DNA of 64,000 nucleotides from positions 1 to 64,000 of the forward strand of contig JAKANO010000009.1 in NCBI GenBank assembly GCA_021812385.1, read 5' to 3'. The DNA is from Pseudomonadota bacterium. Lineage in GTDB: Bacteria; Pseudomonadota; Gammaproteobacteria; Burkholderiales; Thiobacteraceae. This document shows positions 45,545 to 56,500 of this stretch, piece after piece. The position numbers were made by a program, and so were the translations under genes. Below the pieces are notes generated by a model, which saw only the letters and a list, made by a program, of their open reading frames with translations, was not told the origin of the DNA and did not search any database. Each line of letters begins with the position of its first letter. The stretch's first letter is position 1.

Positions 45545-46249
45545 ATGGAAAACCAAACCAAATCAGAAACTGAACCCTTTGCCTTTGCGGATTTTCTAGC
45601 GCTGTCAGTCCACGACATGAAAAATTCCCTGGGCATGCTGATCGGCGCGCTGGAAAACACCATCAAGGAAGCGCGGGTGAGCGATTCCCCGCTATCGCCG
45701 CAACTCGGGCAGATGGAATACGAGGCGAAACGCCTCAATAATAATTTGTTGCAGTTGCTTTGCATCTACAAAATCAGCAACCGTTTATACCCCGTCGATA
45801 TTCAGGAACATCCCATTCGCGCCGTGTTGGAAGAAATCGTGATGCAAAATCGGCCGCTGCTCGAATTTCGCCAGATAAAACTAGCGCTCGATTGCCAAAG
45901 CGATAGCGTTTGGTATTTCGATAAAGAGTTGCTCAGTGGCGCCCTGAATAACGCCTTGAACAACGCCATTCAACATACGGCGGATCAATTGCGCTTGGTG
46001 GCGCGGGTCGCCGATGGCCAGCTCGAAGTGCGCGTGGAAGACAACGGCGGCGGTTATCCGGATGCGCTGCTGCACGGGGTGGTGTCGGCGAATAAGGGCA
46101 TTAATTTTTATCGCGGCAGCACCGGCTTGGGCATGTATTTTTCTGCGCTGGTCGCGAACCTGCATCAAAACAATGGGCATAGCGGTAGTTTGACGATCGA
46201 GAACGGCGGCGCCTATGGCGGCGGCTGTTTCGTGTTGCGCTTACCGTGA
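45545..46249 (+). CDS. Soluble sensor histidine kinase
   Basis: A 234-residue kinase with only the transmitter part: His23 in ALSVHDMKNSLGML, the N box in LNNALNNAIQH, the D box in VEDNGGGYPD and the G box in GSTGLGMYFSALV. No membrane or sensor domain is present, so its input must come from partners. It is the first of three signalling genes; the receiver-TPR gene starts 10 bases after its stop. The start at 45545 (MENQTKSETEP) is favoured over an ATG at 45512. Confidence 0.87.
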   Translation: MENQTKSETEPFAFADFLALSVHDMKNSLGMLIGALENTIKEARVSDSPLSPQLGQMEYEAKRLNNNLLQLLCIYKISNRLYPVDIQEHPIRAVLEEIVMQNRPLLEFRQIKLALDCQSDSVWYFDKELLSGALNNALNNAIQHTADQLRLVARVADGQLEVRVEDNGGGYPDALLHGVVSANKGINFYRGSTGLGMYFSALVANLHQNNGHSGSLTIENGGAYGGGCFVLRLP

Positions 46250-46259
46250 GGAACAAGCA

Positions 46260-47867
46260 ATGGCAATGAATCTAAAAGACGCGCAAGTATTGATCATCGA
46301 TGATTTCGAGGGCATGTGCAAAATGCTGCGCGAGTTCATTCGCGCCGCCGGCGCACAGCGCATCGACACGGCCAATAATGGCAAAGATGCGGTCACCGCG
46401 ATGACCAAGCGCAAGTACGACATCGTGCTGTGCGACTACAACCTGGGCGAGGGCAAGAACGGCCAGCAGGTGCTGGAAGAAGCCAAGGTGCGCGAGTTGA
46501 TCGGCTATGCCACGGTGTGGATCATGATTACTGCCGAAAAAACCATGGACATGGTGATGGGCGCGGCGGAATACGAGCCCGACGATTATTTGTTGAAGCC
46601 GATCAACGAAGAGCTGCTCAAAGGGCGGCTGGAACGCTTGATCAGCAAAAAATGGGCGTTGCAAGATGTCGAAAAAGCCGTCAAACGCAAGGATTACGGC
46701 AAAGCCGTCGCGCGCTGCGACGAGTTGATGAAACTCGATCCGACCATGGCGCAAGATTTGCTGCGGCTGAAAGCGCGCTTCTTGCTCGCCAAGGGCGATT
46801 ACCCGGCGGTCAAAGCCTTGTTCGAGAGCCTGCTCTCGGTGCGCTCGATTAGCTGGGCCAAAACCGGTTTGGGGAAAGTGTATTTCCTCTCCGGCGAATA
46901 CCTCAAAGCCAAGGATATTTTGTCCGAAGTGCTGGAAGAAAACAGTTCCAGCTTGGAGACGTATGATTGGCTGGTGAAGACCTATCAAGCGCTCGGCGAC
47001 AACGAGCAAGCGCAGGCCTTGATTACCCAGGCCTTGGCGCTATCGCCGAATTCCGGGCCGCGGCATAAAGTGCTGGGCGAGCTGGCGAACACCAATGGCG
47101 ATAAGGCCTTGGCCGAGAGCGCCTATCGCAAGTCGATCAAGTTGGCCGAGCATTCCATTCTCAAGACTTCCGAAGCATTTACCGGGCTGGCGCAGTTGTG
47201 TACCGAAAAAGGCGATGCGCAAGAGGCGTTGAAGCTGATGGCCGATGTGCGCAAGACCTTCTCCGATCCCGTGAGCACTTTACAGGCATCGATTACCGAG
47301 GTGGCGGCGCACCAGAAACTCGGTCATACCGCGCAAGCGCAGAGCCTGTTGCAAGACGCGGAACGGCAACTCAAGGGCATGGGTTCTAAAGCCGGCGTGG
47401 CGGAAAACTTAGCCTTGGCCAATGCCATGTTGTCGCTCGGCGATAAGGAGAAAGCGCTCATGCTGTTGACCCAGGTCGCCAAGAATAATCACGATAGCCC
47501 GGCGGTGCTGAGCCAGATGGATAAGTTCTTTAAAGAAGCGAATTTGCAGGAGGAAGGCAAGAGCTTGATTCAAGCGTCGAAGGACGAAGTGATTGAGATC
47601 AATAATCAAGGCGTCCGTTTGGCGCAGGACGGCAAGCTCGAAGAGGCGATAGAGTTGTTGCGCCAAGCCGTCGCGCAGTTGCCCAACAACTTCCGCATTC
47701 GCCTCAATTTGGCCGGCATGTTGCTCAAGCGCCTGCAGGAAAATGGCAGGGAGGATGCCTTGCTGTACGAGACGCGCAAGGAACTGGAGCGTGCGAACAT
47801 TTTGCGCCCGGGCGATGTGAAGTGTCTGGAATATATGCAGCTGCTGGATCGGCTGGTGGCGGCGTGA
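46260..47867 (+). CDS. Response regulator with TPR output
   Basis: A 535-residue protein: receiver domain (residues ~6-125) with the acidic pair in LIIDDFEGM, phosphoacceptor Asp59 (VLCDYN), Thr91 (MITAEK) and Lys113 (LLKPIN); then about nine TPR-like helical repeats (e.g. AKTGLGKVYFLSGEYLKAKDILSEVLEE, GVRLAQDGKLEEAIELLRQAV). There is no DNA-binding domain, so the output is likely protein-protein contact. The start ATG follows GAGGAACAAGCA. It sits between two kinases that could both act on it. Confidence 0.88.
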   Translation: MAMNLKDAQVLIIDDFEGMCKMLREFIRAAGAQRIDTANNGKDAVTAMTKRKYDIVLCDYNLGEGKNGQQVLEEAKVRELIGYATVWIMITAEKTMDMVMGAAEYEPDDYLLKPINEELLKGRLERLISKKWALQDVEKAVKRKDYGKAVARCDELMKLDPTMAQDLLRLKARFLLAKGDYPAVKALFESLLSVRSISWAKTGLGKVYFLSGEYLKAKDILSEVLEENSSSLETYDWLVKTYQALGDNEQAQALITQALALSPNSGPRHKVLGELANTNGDKALAESAYRKSIKLAEHSILKTSEAFTGLAQLCTEKGDAQEALKLMADVRKTFSDPVSTLQASITEVAAHQKLGHTAQAQSLLQDAERQLKGMGSKAGVAENLALANAMLSLGDKEKALMLLTQVAKNNHDSPAVLSQMDKFFKEANLQEEGKSLIQASKDEVIEINNQGVRLAQDGKLEEAIELLRQAVAQLPNNFRIRLNLAGMLLKRLQENGREDALLYETRKELERANILRPGDVKCLEYMQLLDRLVAA

Positions 47868-47901
47868 ATGCCATCGAAACTAAAGGCTGGCGATCTTTCC
47901 G

Positions 47902-50397
47902 ATGAACGCACCCGCTAATTTTTCGCTATTGCGCGAAGCCATCAATAGCGTGCTTGCGGCCAGCGAGCGTGCGCCCTTGGACGCGGCCGAGTTTACGCCC
48001 GAGGCGGTTTCCGCGCTGATCGCGCAATTGTTGAAGGAGCGCGCGGCCGCACAAAAAGAAGCGCTCGCGGTGCAAGAAGAACAGCTCAAAAGCGAGCAAA
48101 AATATCGCCATGTAGTCGAAAGTCTGCGCGAGGTGATTTTTCAGACGGACTGGGAAGGCAGTTGGCTTTACTTGAATCCCGCATGGACGGAGATCACCGG
48201 CTTTTCCTTGGGCAAGAGCATCGGCACCAATATCCTGAACTACGTGCATCCGGACGATCAGCAGCGCCATTATGAAATGAGTTTGCCCTTGATGAAAAAG
48301 GCCGATGCGCGCTGCCGCCACGAGGTGCGCTTCGTCACCAAGGACGGCGGTTTCCGCTGGTTTGAAGTGTATGCCTGGCCGGCCTTGGACGAGCGCGGCA
48401 ACATCATCGGCGCCATGGGCACCTTGAACGACATCACCGTGCGCCGCGATGCCGAAGATAAGTTACGCGAGCAATTGCACTTTAACCAGATGTTGATCGA
48501 GACCTTGCCCAATCCGATGTTCTTCAAAGATCGCGAGGGGCGCTATCTGGGCGTGAATAAATCCTGGGAAGCCTATTTTGGCGTGCAGCGCGAAGCGTGC
48601 GTCGGCAAACACGATACCGAGCTGATGGCCGGTAGGGATTGCGACGGCGCGCTGCATCAGCAGCGCGATACCGAGCTGCTGCAACAACCGGGGATGCAGT
48701 CGTATGAGGCGAGCATCGGTTGCGGCGAGGAGAAGCGCGATGCGGTGTTTTACAAGGCGACGTTTCTGAATATCGATGGTTCGGTGGCCGGCATCATTGG
48801 CGTCGTCACCGATATTTCCGAGCGCAAGCGTTATGAGCGCGAGTTGGAGCAAGCGAAAGAGCTAGCCGAAGCGGCGAGCCAGGCCAAGAGTGAATTTCTG
48901 GCCAATATGAGCCATGAAATCCGCACGCCGATGAACGGCATCCTCGGCATGACCGAGATTGCGCTCGGCACCGAGCTCGATGCGCAGCAGCGCGAATATT
49001 TGAGCATGGTCAAGGTTTCAGCCGAATCCCTGTTGACCATCATCAACGACATTTTGGATTTCTCCAAGATTGAGGCCGGTAAATTGGCCATCAACGAAGA
49101 AGATTTCGATTTGCGCGAAGCGCTCGATGGCATCGTGCGTTCGCTCGCGGTGCGCGCCAAGGAAAAAGGCCTGAGCTTGACGTGCGAGGTGGCGAGCAAT
49201 ATCCCGCACTACATTCGTTCCGACCCGGTGCGTGTCGGTCAAGTGGTGGTGAACTTGCTTGGCAATGCGATCAAATTCACCGATCAGGGCTCGGTTGCGG
49301 CCAGCGTTTCATTAGAACAAGTCAACGCCCAAGGCATGCAATTGCAGTTTGAAATTCGCGACACGGGCATCGGCATCGCGCCGGATAAATTAGCCATTAT
49401 CTTTGACTCGTTCTCGCAAGCCGACACCTCAACCACGCGTAAATATGGCGGCACCGGCTTGGGCCTCACCATCTCCGGCCGTCTGGCGCAAATGATGGGC
49501 GGCAAAATTTGGGTTGAAAGCACGCCGGGGCAGGGCAGTGTTTTCCGCTTTACCTTGCATTGTGCCTTTGCGGATCAAGAAGCCGCGGAGAAAAAGGCGC
49601 GCCAGGTCGTTGTGTTAAATGCGAGCGCTGGCGAGCAGCGCAGCGGACGCATTCTGCTGGCCGAAGACAATCTGATTAATCAAGCCGTCGCCAGCAACCT
49701 GCTGCGGCAGCGCGGTTATGCATTGACCATCGCAAACAATGGGCGCGAGGCGGTGGAGCGCTATCAGGAATCTGTTTTCGATATTGTATTGATGGATGTG
49801 CAAATGCCGGAGATGAGCGGCTTTGAGGCCACTGCCGCACTGCGTGCGTTGCAAGCGATGAGTGGAACACCTATTCCGATCGTCGCCATGACGGCGCACG
49901 CCATGCAAGGCGACGAACAAAAATGCCTGGATATGGGCATGGATGCCTACATCTCCAAGCCGATCAATTCCGCGAAATTGTTTGCATTGCTGGATCGCTA
50001 TTTGCTGGGCGTGGAATCTGCCGCACCTGTAACGACTGCCGTGCAGGCGACGGACGCCATGGACGATGCGCAAATTTTCGATGTGCATACCGCCCTGGAA
50101 AACCTGGGCGGGGACCTGGATCTGCTGCGCCAAGTCGCCAACATGTTCATCGAGAGCCATGCCGAGCAACTGGCGGAGCTGGAGCAAAAAATCCGCAATG
50201 CGGACGCGCTCGGTTTGCGTGAAGTCGCGCATCGGTTCAAGGGATCGCTCGGCGCATTTGCCGCGCACCATGCCATGGACCGCGCCAAGGCGCTGGAAAT
50301 GATGGGCAAGGCCGATGATCTGGGCCAAGCGCCGCAGGTATTTGGCGAGTTGCGGCACAGCGTGGCGCGCTTGATTGCGCATTTAAAAGGCATCTAG
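47902..50397 (+). CDS. Hybrid sensor histidine kinase (PAS-PAS-HisKA-HATPase-REC-Hpt)
   Basis: An 831-residue cytoplasmic hybrid kinase. PAS 1 spans ~65-185, PAS 2 ~190-310, then HisKA with His338 ([12 protein letters not shown]), HATPase (~440-560; [23 protein letters not shown]), a receiver with Asp632 ([10 protein letters not shown]) and a C-terminal Hpt domain with His778 ([11 protein letters not shown]). There is no membrane segment. It is the third gene of the signalling operon, 34 bases after the receiver-TPR gene. Its stop codon falls in the first bases of the palindrome at 50394. Confidence 0.92.
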   Translation: MNAPANFSLLREAINSVLAASERAPLDAAEFTPEAVSALIAQLLKERAAAQKEALAVQEEQLKSEQKYRHVVESLREVIFQTDWEGSWLYLNPAWTEITGFSLGKSIGTNILNYVHPDDQQRHYEMSLPLMKKADARCRHEVRFVTKDGGFRWFEVYAWPALDERGNIIGAMGTLNDITVRRDAEDKLREQLHFNQMLIETLPNPMFFKDREGRYLGVNKSWEAYFGVQREACVGKHDTELMAGRDCDGALHQQRDTELLQQPGMQSYEASIGCGEEKRDAVFYKATFLNIDGSVAGIIGVVTDISERKRYERELEQAKELAEAASQAKSEFLANMSHEIRTPMNGILGMTEIALGTELDAQQREYLSMVKVSAESLLTIINDILDFSKIEAGKLAINEEDFDLREALDGIVRSLAVRAKEKGLSLTCEVASNIPHYIRSDPVRVGQVVVNLLGNAIKFTDQGSVAASVSLEQVNAQGMQLQFEIRDTGIGIAPDKLAIIFDSFSQADTSTTRKYGGTGLGLTISGRLAQMMGGKIWVESTPGQGSVFRFTLHCAFADQEAAEKKARQVVVLNASAGEQRSGRILLAEDNLINQAVASNLLRQRGYALTIANNGREAVERYQESVFDIVLMDVQMPEMSGFEATAALRALQAMSGTPIPIVAMTAHAMQGDEQKCLDMGMDAYISKPINSAKLFALLDRYLLGVESAAPVTTAVQATDAMDDAQIFDVHTALENLGGDLDLLRQVANMFIESHAEQLAELEQKIRNADALGLREVAHRFKGSLGAFAAHHAMDRAKALEMMGKADDLGQAPQVFGELRHSVARLIAHLKGI

Positions 50398-50559
50398 TGT
50401 CGCGAACCGGAAATAACGCAACATGAAACCGCGTCTTTTTTCGCCACGCGTCGTTGCAATCCCTTGCCGTATACCCCATACGGCTGCGGGATTACGCCTA
50501 GCGTGACAAAAAAATCCATCGGTTTCCTTTGTTTCGTTATTTCCGGTTCGCGACACTAG
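50394..50559. repeat. MITE-like palindromic element
   Basis: Perfect 25-base terminal inverted repeats (core TGTCGCGAACCGGAAATAAC) at 50394-50418 and 50535-50559 enclose a further imperfect inverted repeat; the centre near GTATACCCCATACGG. The whole 166 bases can fold on itself. It contains no gene. It begins in the stop of the hybrid kinase and ends just upstream of the murJ -10 box. Confidence 0.85.
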
Positions 50560-50575
50560 AAGCGCCCCTAGCGTT

Positions 50576-50581
50576 TATAAT
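50576..50581 (+). promoter_or_regulatory. Consensus -10 box for murJ
   Basis: TATAAT gives a start near 50588, 24 bases before the murJ ATG. The -35 position would fall in the right arm of the palindromic element and matches the consensus poorly. Confidence 0.42.
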
Positions 50582-50611
50582 CGGCGCGTTCCCTTAACCT
50601 GCTAGACCACC

Positions 50612-52150
50612 ATGAATCTATTGAGGGCCCTGGCGACGATCAGCTCCCTGACGCTGCTGTCGCGCATCTTAGGCTTTGTGCGCGACACGGTGATCGCGCG
50701 CGCCTTTGGTGCGAGCTTGATGACCGATGCGTTTGTGGTCGCCTTTAGAATTCCCAATTTGTTGCGCCGCTTATTTGCCGAAGGCTCTTTCTCGCAGGCC
50801 TTCGTGCCGATCTTGTCCGAGTACAAAAGCCGGCGCGGCGCAGGAGAAATGCAGCATTTGGTCGATCATGTGGCGGGCATGCTGGCCTTGGCATTGTTTA
50901 TCGTGACGCTGATCGGCGTGATTGCCGCGCCGATCGTGATCTATATCAGTGCGCCCGGTTTTGCCGCGGATGCGCAAAAGTTCGATATCACCGTGCGCAT
51001 GCTGCGCATCATGTTCCCCTACATTTTCTTTATTTCGCTGGTGGCGCTGGCTGCCGGCATTCTCAATACCCACAGCCGGTTTTCAGTGCCCGCATTCACC
51101 CCGGTGGTGTTGAATCTGTGCTTGATCGCCGGCGCCTTGTGGCTCGCGCCGTATTTTCATCCGCCGGTGCTGGCGCTGGCTTGGGCGGTGGCGCTCGGCG
51201 GCGTGTTGCAATTGGCATTCCAAGTGCCGTTCTTGCGCCAGATCAAATTATTGCCGCGCTTGCGCTTGGATTTTCACGATGCCGGCGTGTGGCGCATTTT
51301 GAAGTTGATGGGGCCGGCCGTGTTCGGCGTGTCGATCAGTCAAATCTCGCTGGTGATCAACACCATCTTTGCCTCGTTTCTCGTCACCGGCAGCGTGTCT
51401 TGGCTGTATTACGCCGATCGCTTGATGGAATTTCCGACCGGCTTGCTGGGGGTGGCCTTGGGTACGATTTTATTGCCGAGTTTATCCAAGCATTACGCGG
51501 ATAACGCCAGCGATGAATATTCCAAACTCTTGGATTGGGGCTTGCGCCTCACGCTGTTGCTCGCGCTGCCCGCGGCACTGGCCTTGGCCTTGCTCGCGGT
51601 GCCCTTGATCGCGACCTTGTTTCACTACGGCAAATTCAGCGCGCTTGATCTTTACATGACGCGCGAGGCCTTGATGGCGTACAGCCTGGGTTTGCTCGGC
51701 TTGATCATGGTGAAAGTCTTGGCGCCGGGTTTCTATGCGCGGCAAAACATACGCACCCCGGTCAAAATCGCCATTGTTACCTTGCTGGTGACGCAACTCA
51801 TGAACTTGGCTTTCATCGGCCCCTTCAAGCATGCCGGCTTGGCGCTATCCACCGGCTTGGCGGCGTGTTTTAACGCGGGCCTGCTGTTGTACCACTTGCG
51901 CAAGGATCGCATCTATACGCCGCAACCGGGCTGGCTGCGTTTCTTTCTGAGAGTGCTGATCGCCTTATTGGCCATGGGCGGAGCCTTGTTCTGGGCCACG
52001 GGCGATGCGCAAGCCTGGCTGCATATGCGCGCCATCAACAAAATTTTGCATTTGTCGGCGCTGGTGGCCATTGGCGTCAGCGTGTATTTTCTGGCTTTGT
52101 ATGCGCTGGGATTGCGCTTGCAGGATTTTACGAAGCGTGGCGCGGCTTAG
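50612..52150 (+). CDS. murJ: Lipid II flippase MurJ (MviN)
   Basis: A 512-residue protein with 14 membrane segments of the MVF family, moving lipid II across the inner membrane for peptidoglycan synthesis. Seen: [48 protein letters not shown], and [27 protein letters not shown]. It converges with the PilZ gene by a 4-base overlap. murJ next to ribF-ileS-lspA is common in this group. Confidence 0.95.
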   Translation: MNLLRALATISSLTLLSRILGFVRDTVIARAFGASLMTDAFVVAFRIPNLLRRLFAEGSFSQAFVPILSEYKSRRGAGEMQHLVDHVAGMLALALFIVTLIGVIAAPIVIYISAPGFAADAQKFDITVRMLRIMFPYIFFISLVALAAGILNTHSRFSVPAFTPVVLNLCLIAGALWLAPYFHPPVLALAWAVALGGVLQLAFQVPFLRQIKLLPRLRLDFHDAGVWRILKLMGPAVFGVSISQISLVINTIFASFLVTGSVSWLYYADRLMEFPTGLLGVALGTILLPSLSKHYADNASDEYSKLLDWGLRLTLLLALPAALALALLAVPLIATLFHYGKFSALDLYMTREALMAYSLGLLGLIMVKVLAPGFYARQNIRTPVKIAIVTLLVTQLMNLAFIGPFKHAGLALSTGLAACFNAGLLLYHLRKDRIYTPQPGWLRFFLRVLIALLAMGGALFWATGDAQAWLHMRAINKILHLSALVAIGVSVYFLALYALGLRLQDFTKRGAA

Positions 52151-52590
52151 CCGCCATTCATGTGTAGAAAATGCATGATGTGTTGCGGCGTATTGCCGCG
52201 CATTTCCAGAATGCGCATGCCGACGCGGTAGTTGCCTTGAGATGCGACCAGCGTGCAGGAACAGACTTGCGCGATCAATTCCAATTGATGATAGCCGGTC
52301 CTATCCGTGGTGGGCATGCGAATATAGATTTGATGCTTAGAGCCGACCGGGAGGTTGAGTTCGCCCAGGAAGGTTAAGCCGCCGCGCGATAGATCGCCGA
52401 GCTTGCCCATGGACGGCCGTTGCTGCACCATCACCGCGGCTTGCCAATGCACCGGGATGCGCGGGTGCTGGCGTTTTTCTGCTGCCGAGGTTTCTTTTGC
52501 CGGTGTTTCTGCTAGCGGGGCGTCTGCTGCGGGGGTTTCTGTTGTTGGCGTTTCTGCTGCTGAATTGCCGGGATCTTGCGCTTCATCCAT
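52147..52590 (-). CDS. PilZ-domain protein
   Basis: A ~147-residue protein with an Ala/Thr/Glu/Pro-rich, low-complexity N-terminus (repeated ETPA/AETP) and a C-terminal PilZ domain. The c-di-GMP motif RxxxR appears as KRQHPRIPV and the second motif as [13 protein letters not shown], close to DxSxxG. It likely binds c-di-GMP. An in-frame ATG at 52662 would add 24 residues and leave little room for the ribF promoter, so 52590 is chosen with doubt. Confidence 0.78.
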   Translation of the reverse strand: MDEAQDPGNSAAETPTTETPAADAPLAETPAKETSAAEKRQHPRIPVHWQAAVMVQQRPSMGKLGDLSRGGLTFLGELNLPVGSKHQIYIRMPTTDRTGYHQLELIAQVCSCTLVASQGNYRVGMRILEMRGNTPQHIMHFLHMNGG

Positions 52591-52702
52591 GATGATCTTG
52601 TATTGAGAGTCCGAATCTTTATCTTTATCGGCACAAACGCGTGCTTTCTTGAACCGGTTCAAGTAGACCGCGCACTCGCTAAACCGTTAAAATTCCAAGC
52701 TT

Positions 52703-53665
52703 ATGTTTAGCCTATTGAATCTTAATCCCGCATTGGCCAAAGGGGCGGGGCCTTGCGCCCTGACCATTGGCAATTTCGACGGCGTGCATTGCGGACATCA
52801 AGCCATGCTGGCGCGCTTGAAGGCGGCGGCTGCCGAGCGCGGCTTGCCTGCGGCGGTGATGACCTTCGAGCCGCATCCGCGCGAAGTGTTCACGCCGGAG
52901 CTCGCGCCGGCGCGCCTGACCAGCTTGCGCGAGAAAATCGAGTTATTTAAAACGCACGGCATTGATCGTGTGGTGCTGGTGCGTTTTAGCAAACGCTTTG
53001 CAAGCTTGAGCCCGCAAGAATTTATTCAGCAAATTTTGATCAGCGGCATTCAAGCGCGCTGGATCTTGATCGGGGACGATTTTAAATTCGGCGCCAAGCG
53101 CGCCGGCGATCTCGCCCTGTTGCGCGAAGCGGGCACGCAGCAGGGCTTCGAGGTTGAAAGCCTGAGCAGTGTCTTGGTCGATGGCGAGCGTGTTTCTTCC
53201 ACGGCGGTTCGTGCGGCCTTGACGCAAGGGGAGTTGGATAAGGCAGCACGCTATCTCGGCCGTCCCTACAGCATCAGCGGCCGCGTGGTGCATGGCGACA
53301 AACTGGGCAAGGAGCTGGGTTTTCCCACCGCCAACATCCAGATGAAGCACAACAAGCCGCCGTTGTCCGGGATCTTTGCGGTAGAATTGAACGGCTTGGA
53401 TGGCTGCCGCTTGCCGGGCGTGGCTAGCCTCGGCGTGCGCCCCACCGTGAAGACGAATGGCGCCGCGACACTGGAAGTGCATGTCTTCGATTTTCACGAA
53501 CGTATCTACGGCGCCCATGTCCGGGTGGATTTCCTGCATAAGTTGCGTGACGAGGAAAAATATCCGGATTTACCTTCATTGATTGCGCAGATCGAGCGCG
53601 ATGTAGTGAATGCAAAGGCTTTTTTTCTTAACCGCCAAGACGCAAAGAGCGCCAAGATTGGATGA
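52703..53665 (+). CDS. ribF: Bifunctional riboflavin kinase / FMN adenylyltransferase
   Basis: It phosphorylates riboflavin to FMN and adenylylates FMN to FAD. The N-terminal half has IGNFDGVHCGHQAML and TFEPHPREVF; the C-terminal kinase has RPYSISGRVVHGDKLGKELGFPTANI. The natural fold ends near RDVVNAKAF; the last ~12 codons ([13 protein letters not shown]) are encoded by the palindromic repeat at 53630 and look like an accidental extension. It starts the ribF-ileS-lspA-fkpB-ispH block. Confidence 0.94.
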   Translation: MFSLLNLNPALAKGAGPCALTIGNFDGVHCGHQAMLARLKAAAAERGLPAAVMTFEPHPREVFTPELAPARLTSLREKIELFKTHGIDRVVLVRFSKRFASLSPQEFIQQILISGIQARWILIGDDFKFGAKRAGDLALLREAGTQQGFEVESLSSVLVDGERVSSTAVRAALTQGELDKAARYLGRPYSISGRVVHGDKLGKELGFPTANIQMKHNKPPLSGIFAVELNGLDGCRLPGVASLGVRPTVKTNGAATLEVHVFDFHERIYGAHVRVDFLHKLRDEEKYPDLPSLIAQIERDVVNAKAFFLNRQDAKSAKIG

Positions 53666-53699
53666 GTTCTTTCTTGGCGGCCTTTGCGTTTTGGCGGTT
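53630..53699. repeat. Palindromic intergenic repeat, copy 2
   Basis: Inverted arms (AACCGCCAAGACGCAAAG... and ...CTTTGCGTTTTGGCGGTT) of the same family as 40135-40202. The left arm forms the end of the ribF reading frame and supplies its stop; the right arm ends 14 bases before the ileS ATG. Confidence 0.88.
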
Positions 53700-53713
53700 T
53701 GATTGGTTAACAA

Positions 53714-56500
53714 ATGGCTGACTACAAAAATACCCTGAACCTTCCCGACACCCCGTTCCCGATGCGCGGCGATCTCGCCAAGCGCGAACCGGGCATGCTC
53801 AAAAGCTGGCAGGAACGCAAGCTGTATGAGCGCATCCGCGAAGTCGCCAAGGGGCGTCCCAAGTTCATCCTGCACGATGGCCCGCCCTACGCCAACGGCG
53901 ACATTCATATCGGCCACGCCGTGAACAAGGTGTTGAAGGACATCATTGTCAAGAGCAAGACCCTGGCCGGCTTCGATGCGCCCTACGTGCCGGGTTGGGA
54001 TTGTCATGGCTTGCCGATCGAATTGCAGGTCGAAAAACAGCACGGCAAGAACATCGATCCGGCCCAGTTCCGCGAGCTGTGCCGCGCATATGCCAAGAGC
54101 CAAATTGAGCGCCAGAAACAGGATTTCATCCGCTTGGGCGTGCTGGGCGAATGGGACAATCCTTACCTCACCATGGATTTCAAGTTCGAAGCCGACATCA
54201 TGCGCGCGCTCGGCCAAGTGCTGGAAAATGGCTATCTCTACCAGGGCTCCAAGCCGGTGCACTGGTGCGTGGATTGCGGCTCGGCGCTGGCCGAAGCGGA
54301 AGTCGAATACGAAGACAAGACTTCGCCGGCGATTGATGTCGCCTTCCCGGTGAAGGATAGCGCGGCGCTGGCAAAGCAGAGCGGCGTGTCCGGCTTGGGG
54401 GATGATACCTATGCCGTGATTTGGACCACCACGCCCTGGACGCTGCCGGCGAACCAAGCGGTGTGCGCACATCCGGATTTCTATTACGACTTCGTCAAGA
54501 CGCCAAAGGGCGTGTTGATACTGGCCCGCGATTTGGTGGAAGGCTGCATGCAGCGCTACGGCTTCGAGGGCTCCGCGTCATGGGAAGTGCTGGGCAGCGT
54601 GAAAGGCGCCGTGCTCGAAGGCGTGCTGTTCAAGCATCCGTTTTATGCGCGCGAAGTGCCGCTGATCTGCGGCGATCATGTCACCATCGATGCCGGCACG
54701 GGCTTGGTGCATACCGCGCCAGGGCATGGTCTCGATGACTATGTGGTGGGCCAAAGATACAAGTTGTTGGTGGACAACCCGGTGGGCGACGACGGCAAGT
54801 TTTACGAGAAAACGCCATTGGTCGGCGGCCAATCGATCTGGGCCGGCAACAAGACCGTGGTCGAGGCTTTGTCGCAGGCCGGCCTGCTGCTCAAGGAAGA
54901 AAAGCTCAAGCACAGCTATCCGCATTGCTGGCGCCATAAGACGCCGATTATTTTCCGCGCCACCAGTCAGTGGTTCATCGGCATGGATGTCGATACCCAG
55001 CACGGCACGCTGCGTGGCAGCGCCATGAAAGCGGTGGACGCCACGGCGTTTTATCCTGCCTGGGGCCGGGCGCGCTTGGAGGCGATGATCAAGAATCGCC
55101 CCGATTGGTGCGTCTCGCGCCAGCGCTTTTGGGGCGTGCCGATGCCCTTGTTCGTGCATAAAGAAACCAGCGTCTTGCATCCGCGCACGCAGGAATTGAT
55201 CGCGCAAGTCACGGCGCGGGTGGAGCAGCTGGGTATCGAAGCCTGGTTCAGTCTCGATCCGAAAGAACTGCTGGGCGACGAGGCGGCGCAATATCGCAAG
55301 GTCACCGACACGCTCGACGTGTGGTTCGATTCGGGCGTGACCCACGCCTGCGTATTGAAGCGCCGCGATTATCTCAAACATCCGGCGGACCTTTATTTGG
55401 AAGGCTCCGACCAACATCGCGGCTGGTTCCAATCATCGCTGCTCACGGGGTGCGCCACGGACGGTCATGCGCCTTACAGCGCGCTGCTGACGCATGGTTT
55501 CGTGGTCGACGGCCAAGGCCACAAGATGAGCAAATCCAAGGGCAACGTCGTTGCGCCGCAGAAAGTGATCGACAGTTTGGGCGCGGATATTCTGCGGCTG
55601 TGGGTGGCGTCGACCGATTACTCGGGCGAGCTTTCAATCTCCGACGAAATTCTCAAGCGCGTGGTCGAAGGTTACCGCCGCATGCGCAATACGCTGCGCT
55701 TTTTATTGGCGAACGTGGCGGATTTCGACATCGCGCAGCACACGCTGCCGATGGAGGAATGGCTCGATATCGACCGCTATGCCTGGGTGATGATGGCCGA
55801 CCTGCAAGCGGAATTGGAGCAGCATTACGCGCAGTATGAATTCCACCAAGCCGTGCAAAAACTGCAAACGTTTTGCTCCGAGGACATGGGCGGCTTCTAT
55901 CTGGATATTCTCAAGGATCGTTTGTACACCGCGGGCAAAGACTCCAAGGCGCGACGCTCGGCGCAGAACGCGCTGTATCACATCACGCATGCGCTGACGC
56001 GCCTGCTGGCGCCGGTGTTGTCGTTCACCGGCGAAGAAGTTTGGGCGGTGTTGACCGGCAAATCCGACGATAGCGTGTTCCTGCATACTTGGTATGGCCA
56101 TACGCTGCCCAAGGATGCCGCCGGCTTGCGCGCTAAATGGCGTGCCTTGCGCGAGATCAAGACCGATGTCGCGAAGCATTTGGAAGACGTGCGCGTGTCG
56201 GGTGGGATTGGCTCCTCGCTGCAAGCGGAGTTGGAAATCCATGCCAGCGGCGCGAAGTATGCGTTGCTGCAAGGGCTGGATGACGATTTGCGTTTTGTGT
56301 TCATTACCTCGCAAGCCAAAGTGCTGGAAGTGAACGATCCAGCGCATGAAAAAATCGTGGCCACGCCTAGTGCCGCGCCGAAGTGCGAGCGTTGCTGGCA
56401 CTATCGCGCCGATGTTGGCGCCGATGCGGCGCATCCGGGCTTGTGCGGGCGCTGCCACTCGAATTTATATGGCGCGGGCGAGCCGCGTAGTCATGCGTAG
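53714..56500 (+). CDS. ileS: Isoleucyl-tRNA synthetase
   Basis: Charges tRNA-Ile with isoleucine. Class I signatures: [15 protein letters not shown] (HIGH) and [11 protein letters not shown] (KMSKS). The editing domain ([14 protein letters not shown]) and the anticodon-binding part follow, and the C-terminal zinc finger [12 protein letters not shown]...CGRC is present, so this is the type with a bacterial zinc tail. 928 residues is normal. Its last 8 bases overlap lspA. Confidence 0.97.
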   Translation: MADYKNTLNLPDTPFPMRGDLAKREPGMLKSWQERKLYERIREVAKGRPKFILHDGPPYANGDIHIGHAVNKVLKDIIVKSKTLAGFDAPYVPGWDCHGLPIELQVEKQHGKNIDPAQFRELCRAYAKSQIERQKQDFIRLGVLGEWDNPYLTMDFKFEADIMRALGQVLENGYLYQGSKPVHWCVDCGSALAEAEVEYEDKTSPAIDVAFPVKDSAALAKQSGVSGLGDDTYAVIWTTTPWTLPANQAVCAHPDFYYDFVKTPKGVLILARDLVEGCMQRYGFEGSASWEVLGSVKGAVLEGVLFKHPFYAREVPLICGDHVTIDAGTGLVHTAPGHGLDDYVVGQRYKLLVDNPVGDDGKFYEKTPLVGGQSIWAGNKTVVEALSQAGLLLKEEKLKHSYPHCWRHKTPIIFRATSQWFIGMDVDTQHGTLRGSAMKAVDATAFYPAWGRARLEAMIKNRPDWCVSRQRFWGVPMPLFVHKETSVLHPRTQELIAQVTARVEQLGIEAWFSLDPKELLGDEAAQYRKVTDTLDVWFDSGVTHACVLKRRDYLKHPADLYLEGSDQHRGWFQSSLLTGCATDGHAPYSALLTHGFVVDGQGHKMSKSKGNVVAPQKVIDSLGADILRLWVASTDYSGELSISDEILKRVVEGYRRMRNTLRFLLANVADFDIAQHTLPMEEWLDIDRYAWVMMADLQAELEQHYAQYEFHQAVQKLQTFCSEDMGGFYLDILKDRLYTAGKDSKARRSAQNALYHITHALTRLLAPVLSFTGEEVWAVLTGKSDDSVFLHTWYGHTLPKDAAGLRAKWRALREIKTDVAKHLEDVRVSGGIGSSLQAELEIHASGAKYALLQGLDDDLRFVFITSQAKVLEVNDPAHEKIVATPSAAPKCERCWHYRADVGADAAHPGLCGRCHSNLYGAGEPRSHA

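Noticed and set aside
49615-50382. 255-codon minus-strand frame
   Set aside because: Antisense to the receiver and Hpt domains of the hybrid kinase; no family features.
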